The notes under the pieces were generated by a model. The model saw only the letters and a program-made list of their open reading frames with translations. It ran no database searches and was not told the origin of the DNA. This document shows positions 10,754 through 22,389 of a stretch of 64,000 bases of DNA, in pieces. This DNA comes from CAVUQH01 sp963774445. GTDB taxonomy: Bacteria; Myxococcota_A; Polyangia; Haliangiales; Haliangiaceae. The stretch spans positions 62,001 through 126,000 of the forward strand of contig CAVZFC010000019.1 in assembly GCA_963774445.1 (NCBI GenBank), read 5' to 3'. A program made the translations under genes and the position numbers. The first letter of the stretch is position 1; every line of letters starts with the position of its first letter.

Positions 10754-11418
10754 ACGCCGGCTGCGCCGGGACTCCGGTCTCGTGGCTGCGCCTCGAGCGG
10801 CACGCCCTGGGCGAGCTGCCGGCCGCCGACGCCCGCGCCGTCAACGAGCACCTGGAGGCCTGCCCGACCTGCCGTGCCTGCTTCGACGAGACGCGCGGCA
10901 CGATCGCGCTGCCGCCGCTGCCGCGGGCCGCCGTCGCGCCGCGAACGCCGTGGTGGCGCGCCAGGCCGGCGTGGACCGGCGCCGCCGTGGCCGCCGCCGC
11001 CGTGCTGCTGCTGGTCGTGCTCCGCCCGGGCGGCGAAAGCGACCACCGCGCCGGCGCCCTGCCCGGCCCGCGCGTCGCCTACAAGGGCGGCGAGCTGGCG
11101 ATCGATCTCGTGCGCGAGCGAGGCGACGCCACCGCGCTGGATCCGACCCGCTACGCCAGCGGCGACCGCTTCGCCGTGCTCGTCACCTGCCCGCCCGGCG
11201 ACCGCTGGGTCGACGTGGTGGTCGAGCAGGACGGCCAGCGCGACTTCCCGATCGCGGCCGCCCGCGTGGCCTGCGGCAATCGGATCGACGTCGGCGCCTT
11301 CCGCCTGACCGGCGACACCCCGGTCGCCGTCTGCGTGGTCGCCGCCGACGCCCCGCCGCCCCGCGATGCGTTTCCGCGCGACACCGCCGCCTGCGCGCGG
11401 ATCCGGCCGGCGCACTAG
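10750..11418 (+). CDS. Zinc-finger anti-sigma factor, membrane-anchored
   Basis: The 222-residue protein has the zinc anti-sigma signature HLEACPTC (His34, Cys38, Cys41) near its N-terminus. A single membrane helix follows at about 75-95 (WTGAAVAAAAVLLLVVL), then a periplasmic C-terminal domain. In the ZAS family the N-terminal part holds the ECF sigma factor inactive until an envelope signal arrives. The GTG start shares bases with the stop of the upstream sigma gene. The stop TAG overlaps the stop of the convergent gene in a shared CTAG (11415-11418). Confidence 0.85.
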   Translation: MNAGCAGTPVSWLRLERHALGELPAADARAVNEHLEACPTCRACFDETRGTIALPPLPRAAVAPRTPWWRARPAWTGAAVAAAAVLLLVVLRPGGESDHRAGALPGPRVAYKGGELAIDLVRERGDATALDPTRYASGDRFAVLVTCPPGDRWVDVVVEQDGQRDFPIAAARVACGNRIDVGAFRLTGDTPVAVCVVAADAPPPRDAFPRDTAACARIRPAH

Positions 11419-11996
11419 AAGCTGCCCGACAGTCCCAGGCTGACGCCGCCGCGGGTGACGCCGAGGTTGGGGTTGGCGCGCACGCTGCCGACCTGGAACA
11501 GCGACTCCCGCTCCATCGTCGTGGTCTTCTTCGCCAGCACCGTCCAGTCGATCACGCTGGCGGCGACGGCGCCGAGGGCACCGCCGAGCAACAGCTCGCC
11601 GACACCGCAGAACCACTCGTCGTCGACGCCCTGGCAGTTGCTCTCGCCGACCGCGGCGCCCACAATCGCTCCCAGGTACGGCAGGCCGACGCGCAGGCCC
11701 AGGCTGAGGAAGCCGCGCCCGACCTGGCCGTGGCTGAAGTGGATGATCGGGCCGCCCGCCAGGTACAGGCCGATCATCGCACCGCCGTTCTCGGTGGCCA
11801 GCCCGGCCGCGATCGCGGCCCCGTCGGCCAGCGCGATCTGGTAGCCGTAGCGCTCGGTGGTGGTGATGCTCTCGTAGACCGGCGCCGGCGCGGCCGGGGC
11901 GAGCCACGGCGTCTGTCCGGGCGCCTGGGCGCCGGCGGTGCGCGCACCGGCCACGAGCGTGGCGGCGACGAGGAGACAGAGGACGGTCGGCTTCAT
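11415..11996 (-). CDS. Exported glycine-rich membrane protein, tandem paralogue 1
   Basis: This 193-residue protein starts at ATG 11996 with a signal peptide ending AGA. It has several small-residue-rich hydrophobic stretches (GGPIIHFSHGQVGRGFLSLGLRVGLPYLG; ELLLGGALGAVAASVIDWTVLAKK). It ends in RANPNLGVTRGGVSLGLSGSF, which resembles an outer-membrane terminal strand with Phe last. The next gene upstream is a clear paralogue in the same orientation. No family name is recognised; an outer-membrane or porin-like role is only a guess. The longer open frame to 12509 is a shadow of the paralogue. Confidence 0.75.
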   Translation of the reverse strand: MKPTVLCLLVAATLVAGARTAGAQAPGQTPWLAPAAPAPVYESITTTERYGYQIALADGAAIAAGLATENGGAMIGLYLAGGPIIHFSHGQVGRGFLSLGLRVGLPYLGAIVGAAVGESNCQGVDDEWFCGVGELLLGGALGAVAASVIDWTVLAKKTTTMERESLFQVGSVRANPNLGVTRGGVSLGLSGSF

Positions 11997-12087
11997 GCCG
12001 GCCAGTGGTTCAACCAACATGCCAACCGGCTCGCGCCTCCCAACCCCCTGGAAACAGGTGGCAGAGTCCCGCCCTGACCGCCAGCTC

Positions 12088-12107
12088 TTCGACACCCGGG
12101 TGTCGAA
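12088..12107. promoter_or_regulatory. Perfect 20-bp palindrome between the two paralogues
   Basis: TTCGACACCC and its exact reverse complement GGGTGTCGAA adjoin with no spacer. The site lies 92 bases upstream of paralogue 1 and just after the stop of paralogue 2. A related but decayed motif, CGGACACCCGGTGGACC, lies at 12765-12781 at a similar distance upstream of paralogue 2. It could be a dimeric operator or a transcription-ending hairpin; there is no T tract. Confidence 0.45.
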
Positions 12108-12117
12108 ACCGGGACGG

Positions 12118-12684
12118 TTAGAAGCTGCCCGACAGCCCCAGGCTGACACCGCCGCGGGTGACGCCGAGGTTGGGGTTGGCGCGCACGTTGCCGACCTGGA
12201 ACAGCCCCGGCTGCGTGATGACGGTCTTTCGCGCCAGCAGCGTCCAGTCGAGGACCATGGCCGCCGCAGCGCCGAGGCTGGCAGTGAGCAGCACCGCTTT
12301 GGATTCGCACAGCCCCCCGTTGCTGCCGCAGCCCCCGACCGCCGAGCTCGCGGCGGCAAACCCGAGCACCGGTAGGCCGATCCGCAGCCCCAGGCTGAGG
12401 AACCCCATGCCGACCTGACCATGGGCAAAGTGGATGATGGGACCACCCAGGAAGTACAGGCTGCCTGCCGCCCCGCCGGTGATCGGCGTCGCCGCCACGG
12501 CGAGGGCATCGGCGATGGCGATCTGATAGCCGTAGTGCTCGACCGTGATCACCGGCTCGGAGGCCAGCGGCGGCTCGGCGTAGAACCGCCGCTGCGCGGG
12601 CGGCTGGGCACGGGCCGTGCGGCTGCCGGCGAGGACGGCGAGGACGGCGGAGGCGAGGACGAGACAGACGGTAAACGGCTTCAC
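12118..12684 (-). CDS. Exported glycine-rich membrane protein, tandem paralogue 2
   Basis: The 188-residue product is read from a GTG at 12684. That start matches the first residues of paralogue 1 (KPFTVCL versus KPTVLCL) and gives a signal peptide ending ARA; an in-frame ATG at 12771 would add 29 residues. It shares GGPIIHFAHGQVGMGFLSLGLR and an almost identical C-terminus (NVRANPNLGVTRGGVSLGLSGSF) with the gene downstream. The last 84 bases of the two genes differ at only about three positions, while the middle has diverged. That suggests gene conversion or strong constraint on the terminal strand. Function unknown. Confidence 0.75.
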   Translation of the reverse strand: MKPFTVCLVLASAVLAVLAGSRTARAQPPAQRRFYAEPPLASEPVITVEHYGYQIAIADALAVAATPITGGAAGSLYFLGGPIIHFAHGQVGMGFLSLGLRIGLPVLGFAAASSAVGGCGSNGGLCESKAVLLTASLGAAAAMVLDWTLLARKTVITQPGLFQVGNVRANPNLGVTRGGVSLGLSGSF

Positions 12685-12792
12685 GCTATCAAGCCATTTC
12701 AACCAGCGTGCCAGCCGCTCGCGCAGTGCAACCTCGCGCAACGAGGGGGCAGAGCACCGACTCTCGGACACCCGGTGGACCAGTTGGGACAG

Positions 12793-13629
12793 CTACTGGT
12801 GCACCAGGCGGACCTCTTTGGGCGCCAGGACGATCTCGATGCGACGGTTCTTGGCCCGCCGCCGGGAAACCGGGTGGTACTGGCTGAACGCTACCGCCGC
12901 CAGCCGCCGCGGGTCGACCTTGACCTCGTCCTGGAGGAAGTGGACGACGTTGAGGGCGCGCACCGCCGACAGCTCCCAGTTGCTGGCGAAGGCGTTGTTG
13001 TCCTTGCTGATCGGGATGTTGTCGGTGTGGCCCTGGACCCAGACCTGCTTGTCCGGGAAGTTCTGTAGCGCCTCGCCGAGCTTGCTCAGCACCGCGCGGC
13101 CCTTGTCGGTCAGCTCGGCCTCGCCGAAGCGGAACAGCACCTTGTCCATGAGCTGCAGGGTCAGCTCGCCGTTGGCGCCGCGCTTGAGCTCACCCTCTTT
13201 GCCGACGAGCTTCTCGAGGCGCGTCGCCAGCTCGTCGGCGGCGGCCGCCTTCTCCTCAATCCGCTCCTTGAGTCCGGACAGCTTGTCCTTGGTGCGGCCC
13301 AGCTCGGCGGCGCTCTCCAGCGCCCGATCCTCGGCGCTGGCCGCCTGCTTTCGCGTGGTCGCGAGCTCGCCGCGGACCTCGGACAGCTCGTGCTTCTTGG
13401 CCTGCAGCGAGTCGAACAGGTAGTAGCCGACGAAGCCAGCGGCGGCGGCGACGACCATGGTCACCACCCACGGAGCGACGGAGCCGCCTGCGCGGCGGGC
13501 GTGGCTCTGCTTCTTGCCCCGCGCGTGCTTGCGCGCGGCGCGGCGTACGGACCGCCGCTCACGCGGAGGCGCCTCGACGAGCCCGGTGTCATCGCCCACG
13601 CGGAGGAGCGAATCCGATGCGGCAGCCAT
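12793..13629 (-). CDS. OmpA/MotB-family peptidoglycan-binding protein with coiled coil
   Basis: This 278-residue inner-membrane protein has a basic cytoplasmic N-terminus and one membrane helix (about 56-75, VVTMVVAAAAGFVGYYLF). A long coiled coil (about 80-160) is followed by a C-terminal OmpA/MotB domain. The domain shows VLFRFGEAELTDKGRAVLSKLG, VQGHTDNIPI, NWELSAVRALNVVHFL and RRAKNRRIEIVL, the peptidoglycan-contact motifs of the family. The shape is that of MotB-like or gliding/envelope stators, but no MotA-like partner is nearby. ATG 13629 was chosen over an upstream TTG at 13647. It is divergent from the beta-oxidation operon. Confidence 0.85.
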   Translation of the reverse strand: MAAASDSLLRVGDDTGLVEAPPRERRSVRRAARKHARGKKQSHARRAGGSVAPWVVTMVVAAAAGFVGYYLFDSLQAKKHELSEVRGELATTRKQAASAEDRALESAAELGRTKDKLSGLKERIEEKAAAADELATRLEKLVGKEGELKRGANGELTLQLMDKVLFRFGEAELTDKGRAVLSKLGEALQNFPDKQVWVQGHTDNIPISKDNNAFASNWELSAVRALNVVHFLQDEVKVDPRRLAAVAFSQYHPVSRRRAKNRRIEIVLAPKEVRLVHQ

Positions 13630-13857
13630 GTAGGACAACCTGTGCAAGAGGGACGCCAGCGCAGGGCAGCGCTAAGCCGCCAAGATCGCTGAGACAACAA
13701 CTGCAGGCGCGGGGGGCCAGGTCACCGAGGTGCGAGGGGCCAACCCCATGACGTGCGTCCCCAGCATCGCGCGCCCAGAGTTGGGGTGAATCCCAATAGG
13801 TGTCGGGCGATGCGCTATGGTGCGCCCGTTCAACCCAACCACCAGGGGTCAATACCA

Positions 13858-16224
<2,367 letters not shown>

Positions 16225-16238
16225 GAGGCGGAAGAATC

Positions 16239-17400
<1,162 letters not shown>

Positions 17401-17405
<5 letters not shown>

Positions 17406-17476
17406 CCCGGGGACACGCACCGGGGTCCCAACGTCCTGCCTAACCCGGGGACACGCACCGGGGTCCCAACGTCCTG
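17401..17476. repeat. 38-bp perfect tandem duplication at the fadA stop
   Basis: The 38-base unit starting CCTAACCCGGGGACACGC occurs twice head to tail (17401-17438 and 17439-17476) without a mismatch. The first copy contains the fadA TAA. The second copy merges into the left arm of the palindromic element that follows. The duplication therefore looks like a by-product of insertion or slippage at that element. Confidence 0.9.
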
Positions 17477-17659
17477 ATATTAATCAGGATCTCATAACAA
17501 ATGTCCAATCCGGAGGGACGGCCACGGCCGTCCCTCCGCCACTTTCGGGCCGCGCGCCCAACTCGTCGTAGTTGCTGCGCGGCCGCGGATCCGGATTGGA
17601 CGTTTGTGCTGAGATCCCGATAGATTCCAGGGGCTTGGGACCCCGGTGCGTGTCCCCAG
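17445..17659. repeat. 215-bp palindromic (MITE-like) element with 69-bp inverted arms
   Basis: The left arm 17445-17513 and the reverse complement of 17591-17659 align over 69 bases without gaps, with about 57 identities (12 mismatches counted by eye). The centre holds a second perfect hairpin, GGAGGGACGGCC/GGCCGTCCCTCC (17512-17523 with 17526-17537). A third imperfect one (GGGCCGCGCGC...GCGCGGCCGCGG) follows. No open frame of note is inside. The structure fits a non-autonomous palindromic element or a REP/BIME-like unit between fadA and the tRNA genes. Mobility is inferred only from shape. Confidence 0.8.
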
Positions 17660-17670
17660 CCGAAACGACG

Positions 17671-17698
17671 ACGGGGACGCTGCTATCAGCGTCCCCGT
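17671..17698 (-). terminator. Hairpin downstream of the tRNA pair
   Basis: ACGGGGACGCTG and CAGCGTCCCCGT form a perfect 12-bp stem with a four-base loop. It lies four bases beyond the 3' end of tRNA-Lys when read on the minus strand. The following bases are only weakly T-rich, so it may end transcription or protect the 3' end of the tRNA transcript. Confidence 0.55.
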
Positions 17699-17702
17699 GC
17701 GG

Positions 17703-17775
17703 TGAGGGCAGAAGGGCTCGAACCTTCGGCCGGCGGATTAAGAATCCGCTGCTCTACCAACTGAGCTATGCCCCC
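17703..17775 (-). tRNA. tRNA-Lys (anticodon CTT)
   Basis: Read on the minus strand, the acceptor strands GGGGGCA and TGCCCTC pair. The D-arm is GCTC...GAGC, the anticodon stem is GCGGA/TCCGC with loop TTCTTAA, and the T-loop TTCGAGC is standard. The anticodon CTT decodes AAG, the dominant lysine codon in this GC-rich DNA. CCA is not encoded. It lies 23 bases from tRNA-Arg on the same strand. Confidence 0.95.
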
Positions 17776-17798
17776 AGAAGCGATTCGGTTTTCAGTTG

Positions 17799-17872
17799 CG
17801 GGTCCGGGGCGACTCGAACGCCCGACCTACGGGTTCGAAGCCCGGCGCTCTATCCGACTGAGCTACGGACCC
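17799..17872 (-). tRNA. tRNA-Arg (anticodon TCG)
   Basis: The minus strand gives GGGTCCG/CGGACCC acceptor pairs, a GCTC/GAGC D-arm, an anticodon loop CTTCGAA (anticodon TCG, codon CGA) and a T-arm CGGGCGTTCGAGTCGCCC-type stem-loop. One pair at the top of the anticodon stem is a mismatch (C:T), which is tolerated. CCA is not encoded. It is probably transcribed together with tRNA-Lys. Confidence 0.92.
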
Positions 17873-17874
17873 AT

Positions 17875-17892
17875 CCCGGTTTGCAAACCGGG
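17875..17892. promoter_or_regulatory. 18-bp perfect palindrome abutting the 5' end of tRNA-Arg
   Basis: CCCGGTTTG and CAAACCGGG are exact reverse complements with no spacer, two bases upstream of the tRNA-Arg 5' end (minus strand). A similar GC-armed palindrome with a TTGTAA centre lies at 22309-22324. It could be an operator or a leader hairpin removed by RNase P processing; nothing decides between these. Confidence 0.4.
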
Positions 17893-18230
17893 CGGCATAC
17901 ATAGCCAGCGCGCCACCAGCCTGTCAAGCGGCATGGGAGCGTCAGGCGAATCCCCATGAGCCGTTTCCTCGCGGGCCCGACACTGCCACGGTGATGCGGT
18001 GCATCGGGAGGCGTGAGGGAGCCGGGCGGGAGGGGAGCGTGAGCTGGCGGGACCACAAGAGGGGTGGCCCCAGACTCGAAATGCGGACGATCCTTGGTGT
18101 AGGGGGCACGGCGCTGTGGTCGGTGGGCCTCACACCACCTGGGGCCCGAGACCCCGATCGCGGCCGAAAAGTGTCGTGATTTCGCAGGCTAGTGGTGATT
18201 TTCCTCATTCAAAAGCGAACTCGGCTCGGC
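17893..18230. other. Intergenic stretch without a supported gene
   Basis: No reading frame with gene-like composition or ribosome-binding site is seen on either strand. Short open frames here are Arg/Pro/Gly-rich shadows. The tRNA promoter must lie at its left end on the minus strand. The right end becomes AT-richer towards the promoter of the large lipoprotein gene. Confidence 0.6.
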
Positions 18231-18236
18231 TATGAT
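18208..18236 (+). promoter_or_regulatory. Possible promoter of the 1330-residue surface protein
   Basis: TATGAT (18231-18236) is a five-of-six -10 match in a locally AT-rich patch. TTCAAA (18208-18213) lies 17 bases before it as a four-of-six -35 candidate. The leader to the ATG at 18301 would be about 58 bases. Confidence 0.4.
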
Positions 18237-18300
18237 GGGCCGATTTTTGGCGTTGGCTGCGAGCGTGCGCGCGCGTGCACTTCGATGATGGGGAGTCCGG

Positions 18301-21300
18301 ATGTTTACGTCCAAGCGTTGGGTTAACTGGGTCTTTTCCTTTGGGTTGGTATTTGCCATGGGCTGCAACGGCGGCCTCGGCGGATGCGGGTGCGGCTCAC
18401 AGCCACTGCCGAGCTGGGATTACATCCCGGTCGATCAACAGATCGAGGGCGGTGGGCAGATCCGCGTCACGCCCAACGGCTTCAACAAGCTGACCCAGCT
18501 GGTGCCGGCGGTGATCAACGATGCGCTCAGCGGCATCTGCATCCCCAAGGGCGACACCGGCTACACGCTGGGCACCGGCGCGACCTGGTGTGACACCAAC
18601 CAGGGCACCTGCTCGAATTCCTGCCAGGTCAACGTCAACGTCAACTCGATCGACATGAGCGTGCCGCAGGACGACACGTTCAACATCCGCGCCCAGTTCG
18701 ACGCGTCGGCCACGGTCCCGGTCAACTTCAAGATCGTCGGCGTCGGCGGCAGCTGCACGCTCACCGCCGGCGTCAACAACGCCGTCTTCGACATGGATCT
18801 GTTGTTCGGCATCAACCCGACCAACGGAGAGCTACAGCTCGACCTGGGACAGATCAACCAGGTTCAGCTCAACGCCAACATCTCCGGTTGTGTCATCGGC
18901 GACATCGTCGACAGCGTGCTCGGCTTCTTCGACAGCCTGTTCAACTCGTTCATCTTCCAGCTGGTCGAGCCGATCCTGCGCCCGCTCATCAACAGCCTGT
19001 TGCAGACCATGCTGCCCAGCCCGCTGGGCCTGAACGACAAGATCGACGTCGGCGCCCTGGTCTCGGCCATCTCGCCGGGGACCAACGCCACCCTCGAGTT
19101 CCGCGGCGTGCCCGGTGGCTACGTGGCGCTCAAGGGCGGAGGCCTATCACTGGGCCTCATCACCGGCGTCAACGCCGACGAGGACGAGTCGACCCGCACG
19201 CCGGACCTGGACAGCGAGCCGGCGCTTTGCGTGCCGCCGCTGACCGCCCCCGACTTCGCCGCGGCGCCGCACAACCTGACGCGGCAGGCCTCGCGCAACA
19301 CCTTCACCCTGCTGCCGGCCGATGAGTTCAACGGCAACCCCGACCCGGCCGCCGAGCTGGCGATCGGCCTGTCGGAGACCACGCTCGACCTCCTCGGCCA
19401 CCACGTCGTGACCTCCGGCATGATGTGCATGGGCATCGGCACCAGCCTGATCCCGCAGCTCAACCTGGGCACCATCGGCATCGTCGTGCCGTCGCTGGCC
19501 GAGCTCGGCTCGCCCGACGGCAGCGACCCGCTGCTGCTGGTGCTGCGGCCGACCAAGCCTCTCGACTTCACCGTCGGCGAGGGCACCGACATGGATCCGA
19601 GCATCACGGTCGCCATCGACCAGATGGACGTCAACTTCTACGCCTTCCTGTTCGGCCGCTACGTCCGCGCGTTCACCATCACCATGACGATGGACGTCGG
19701 CATCAACCTGGAGTTCACCACCGATGCCAACGGCGACCCGGCGATCCTGCCGTCGCTGACCGGCCTGGACACCTCGATGATCGATTTGAAGGTGTCCAAC
19801 GCCGAGTTCCTGCGCGAGGACAAGGCCCAGCTCGAGCAGGTCTTGCCGTCGATCTTCGACCTGGCGCTGCCGCTGATCACCAACGGCCTGCAGCCGTTCA
19901 CCCTGCCCGACTTCGCCGGCTTCACCCTGACCAACCTGCAGGTCACCAAGGTGACCACCAGCGAGGACGACTTCCTGGCCCTGTTCGCCACCCTCGGCGC
20001 GGTGTCGTCGTCGCCGCGGATCGTCGACTGGGGCAAGCGCCATCCCAAGCTGATGGCCCAGGTGCTGAAGATGGCGCCGCCCGAGCAGAACGCGCCGATC
20101 CCGCAGACCCACGCCACCGTGGCCGAGGTCGACACCCCGCCGGCCGACGTCATCCGCGCCGGCCTGGCCCACACCGAGGGCGGCGAGCTGCCGCGCGTGG
20201 TGGTCAACGTGCCCACGAAGGACGACCTCGGTCGCCCGCTCGAGTACACCTGGAGCATCGAGCACGGCATCATCCACCCGTTCCGTACCCCGGATAACGG
20301 CCAGCTGATCATCAGCAGCCCGGCCTTTGCCATCCAGGGCAAGCGCACCCTCAGCATCCAGTCGCGCGTGGTCGGCAACATCTACACGCACGACAAGATC
20401 GGCACCGACATCGACGTCACCTTCGACTCGGTCGGCCCGCGCATCTTCGCCGACCAGGCCGCGGTCGACGGCGGCACCCTGTCGGTCCCGGCCCACGACC
20501 TGGTCAGCGCCGACGACTCCCTGCTCTTTGCCCTGGGCGTCCCCGGTGACGACCAGAAGCAGACCGGCTGGATCGCCCACATCCCGCTGCAGCAGGCGCT
20601 CGATGTCGCCGGCGACGCCGGGCAGCTGCGCGTCTTCGTGCGCGACGAGCTGGGCAACGAGTCGAGCACCAACCTCGACCTGGGGCCGATCGTCGGCTTC
20701 CACGGCCAGTCGTCGGGCGGCAGCGGCTGCACCTGCGACACCGGCGCCGACCAGGGCCCGAGCGGCGGCGCGATGCTGCTGTTCCTCCTGGTGGGGACGC
20801 TGCTCTACTTCCGCCCGCGCCGCGTGCTGGCGCGAGTCAGGAGCGTGCTGCCCTTTCGTTCCGGCCTCGGCGCGCTCGCGTTCGCGGGCACGGTGATCGG
20901 CCTGGCCACCCAGCCGGCGTGCAGCTGCGGCGGCGATCCGGGCGGCGACCTCACCTGCGAGATCGACGAGGACTGCGCCGCGCTGTGCCCGGACGACACC
21001 ATCCCGATCTGCTTCGACAACCAGTGCGTCTGCGCCGACGACGTCCCCTACGGGCGCATCGGCCAGTACTCGGACCTGGATCTGACGTCCAACGGCACCG
21101 CCGTGGTGTCGGGCTACAACTCCAGCCACGGTGACCTGATGGTCGCCAGCTTCCCCGACGTGGGCCCGATTCCGTCGCAGAACTGGGAGTTCGTCAACGG
21201 CGTGCCCGACGGCCCGGTGGTGCTTCCGCAGTCGGACATCCGCGGCGGCGTCTTCGAGCCCGGCCCGGACGTCGGCCAGTACACCAGCGTCGCGGTCCGC

Positions 21301-22293
21301 CCCGACGACTCGGTCAACGTCGCCTACTTCGACGTCGACAACACGTCGCTCAAGTTCGCCACCAACTCTGGCGGCACCTGGGTGACCCACACCGTGGAAG
21401 AGGGCAACAACCCGGCTGACCCGGAGCTCGGCTACACGCACATCGGCAAGTACACGTCGATCACCGTGCGCAGCGACGACGGCCGACCGGGCATCGCCTA
21501 CCTGGCCGAGACCGGCGACGGCGCAGGCAACATCACCACCGAGGTGCGCTACGCCGCCGCGCAGACGGCCGACCCGACCAGCTCGTCCGACTGGACCGTG
21601 TGGACGGTCGACACCGCCACCGTCACCGTGGACCAGACCGACGTGACGCCGATCCCGATGGGCGTCGGCCTGTTCATCGACTCGGCGCGAAAGAGCGACG
21701 AGACCCCGGTGCTGGTCTACTACGATCGGGTCAACGGCGACCTCAAGATGGCGCAGTTCGACGCCGTGGCCGGCACCTTCCAGGAGCCGGTGATCATGGA
21801 CGACGGCGCCCGCGACAACAAGAACACCGACGTCGGCTGGTACCCGTCGATCATGATCGACATGAACGACGACATCCACGTCACCTACGAGAGCGCGACG
21901 GCCGACGACCTGTACTACCTGGACACCATCGACAACCTGCCCGAGATCATCGACGACGGTTACCGCATCGTCGGCCAGACCGACGACGGCCTGCCCAAGC
22001 CGGAGTTCCACTTCGTCGGCGACGACTCCTCGGTGGTCATGGCCACCCAGGGGCCGGTGGTCTCATACCAGGACGCCACCAACCACGAGCTGCTCCTGGC
22101 CACCCGCAACTCGCTGGGCGAGTGGGAGCACTCGACCATCGCCGGCGCCGAGGATCCGTTCGCCGGTGGCTACGGCTTCTACGCCAACGCCAAGATGGAC
22201 GGCGACGAGGTGGTGATGGCCTCCTGGGTGGTGGACCAGCCGGCCAACACCGTGTGGGTCGAGATCTTCCGCGAGATGGTCGTCATCCAGTAG
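18301..22293 (+). CDS. Two-part surface lipoprotein with an internal MYXO-CTERM-like segment
   Basis: The 1330-residue product begins with a lipoprotein signal (AMGCNGG, Cys22). Residues 30-800 are a secreted beta-rich region with no recognised enzyme. Residues 810-841 read GCTCDTGADQGPSGGAM, a hydrophobic helix, then FRPRR. That is the Cys-helix-Arg pattern of a MYXO-CTERM/surface-sorting tag, normally found at the very end of a protein. Directly after it, residues 846-875 form a second signal-like helix ending ATQPACSCGG. A second domain of about 450 residues follows, with repeated propeller-like units (QYTSVAVRPDDSVNVAYFD; KYTSITVRSDDGRPGIAYL). The frame has no break, so either this is a true fusion or a stop between two genes has been lost. 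An internal GTG (20845) could allow reinitiation. Confidence 0.75.
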   Translation: MFTSKRWVNWVFSFGLVFAMGCNGGLGGCGCGSQPLPSWDYIPVDQQIEGGGQIRVTPNGFNKLTQLVPAVINDALSGICIPKGDTGYTLGTGATWCDTNQGTCSNSCQVNVNVNSIDMSVPQDDTFNIRAQFDASATVPVNFKIVGVGGSCTLTAGVNNAVFDMDLLFGINPTNGELQLDLGQINQVQLNANISGCVIGDIVDSVLGFFDSLFNSFIFQLVEPILRPLINSLLQTMLPSPLGLNDKIDVGALVSAISPGTNATLEFRGVPGGYVALKGGGLSLGLITGVNADEDESTRTPDLDSEPALCVPPLTAPDFAAAPHNLTRQASRNTFTLLPADEFNGNPDPAAELAIGLSETTLDLLGHHVVTSGMMCMGIGTSLIPQLNLGTIGIVVPSLAELGSPDGSDPLLLVLRPTKPLDFTVGEGTDMDPSITVAIDQMDVNFYAFLFGRYVRAFTITMTMDVGINLEFTTDANGDPAILPSLTGLDTSMIDLKVSNAEFLREDKAQLEQVLPSIFDLALPLITNGLQPFTLPDFAGFTLTNLQVTKVTTSEDDFLALFATLGAVSSSPRIVDWGKRHPKLMAQVLKMAPPEQNAPIPQTHATVAEVDTPPADVIRAGLAHTEGGELPRVVVNVPTKDDLGRPLEYTWSIEHGIIHPFRTPDNGQLIISSPAFAIQGKRTLSIQSRVVGNIYTHDKIGTDIDVTFDSVGPRIFADQAAVDGGTLSVPAHDLVSADDSLLFALGVPGDDQKQTGWIAHIPLQQALDVAGDAGQLRVFVRDELGNESSTNLDLGPIVGFHGQSSGGSGCTCDTGADQGPSGGAMLLFLLVGTLLYFRPRRVLARVRSVLPFRSGLGALAFAGTVIGLATQPACSCGGDPGGDLTCEIDEDCAALCPDDTIPICFDNQCVCADDVPYGRIGQYSDLDLTSNGTAVVSGYNSSHGDLMVASFPDVGPIPSQNWEFVNGVPDGPVVLPQSDIRGGVFEPGPDVGQYTSVAVRPDDSVNVAYFDVDNTSLKFATNSGGTWVTHTVEEGNNPADPELGYTHIGKYTSITVRSDDGRPGIAYLAETGDGAGNITTEVRYAAAQTADPTSSSDWTVWTVDTATVTVDQTDVTPIPMGVGLFIDSARKSDETPVLVYYDRVNGDLKMAQFDAVAGTFQEPVIMDDGARDNKNTDVGWYPSIMIDMNDDIHVTYESATADDLYYLDTIDNLPEIIDDGYRIVGQTDDGLPKPEFHFVGDDSSVVMATQGPVVSYQDATNHELLLATRNSLGEWEHSTIAGAEDPFAGGYGFYANAKMDGDEVVMASWVVDQPANTVWVEIFREMVVIQ

Positions 22294-22308
22294 CCGCGCT
22301 GGCAGCCG

Positions 22309-22324
22309 CCGGCTTGTAAGCCGG
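22309..22324. terminator. Inverted repeat after the large lipoprotein gene
   Basis: CCGGCTT and AAGCCGG flank two bases, 15 bases after the stop codon. The hairpin is strong in GC pairs but has no T tract. It could be a terminator, a 3' stability element or, given its near-palindromic form, a protein-binding site. Confidence 0.4.
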
Positions 22325-22362
22325 TCGCGACAAAGAATTACAGACCCGCCCCGGGCGGGACG

Positions 22363-22388
22363 CGTTTCCACTGCCACAGGAGGAAACG
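22363..22388 (+). promoter_or_regulatory. Shine-Dalgarno-covering hairpin before the VWA gene
   Basis: CGTTTCC (22363-22369) pairs perfectly with GGAAACG (22382-22388). The Shine-Dalgarno AGGAGG (22378-22383) is partly in the loop and partly in the right arm, and the ATG follows at 22390. In mRNA this would restrict ribosome access. It is one of three such arrangements in the window. Confidence 0.45.
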
Positions 22389-22389
22389 A

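Noticed and set aside
11997..12509. N-terminal extension of paralogue 1 to 12509
   Set aside because: The added residues are an out-of-frame reading of paralogue 2; a normal signal peptide starts at 11996.
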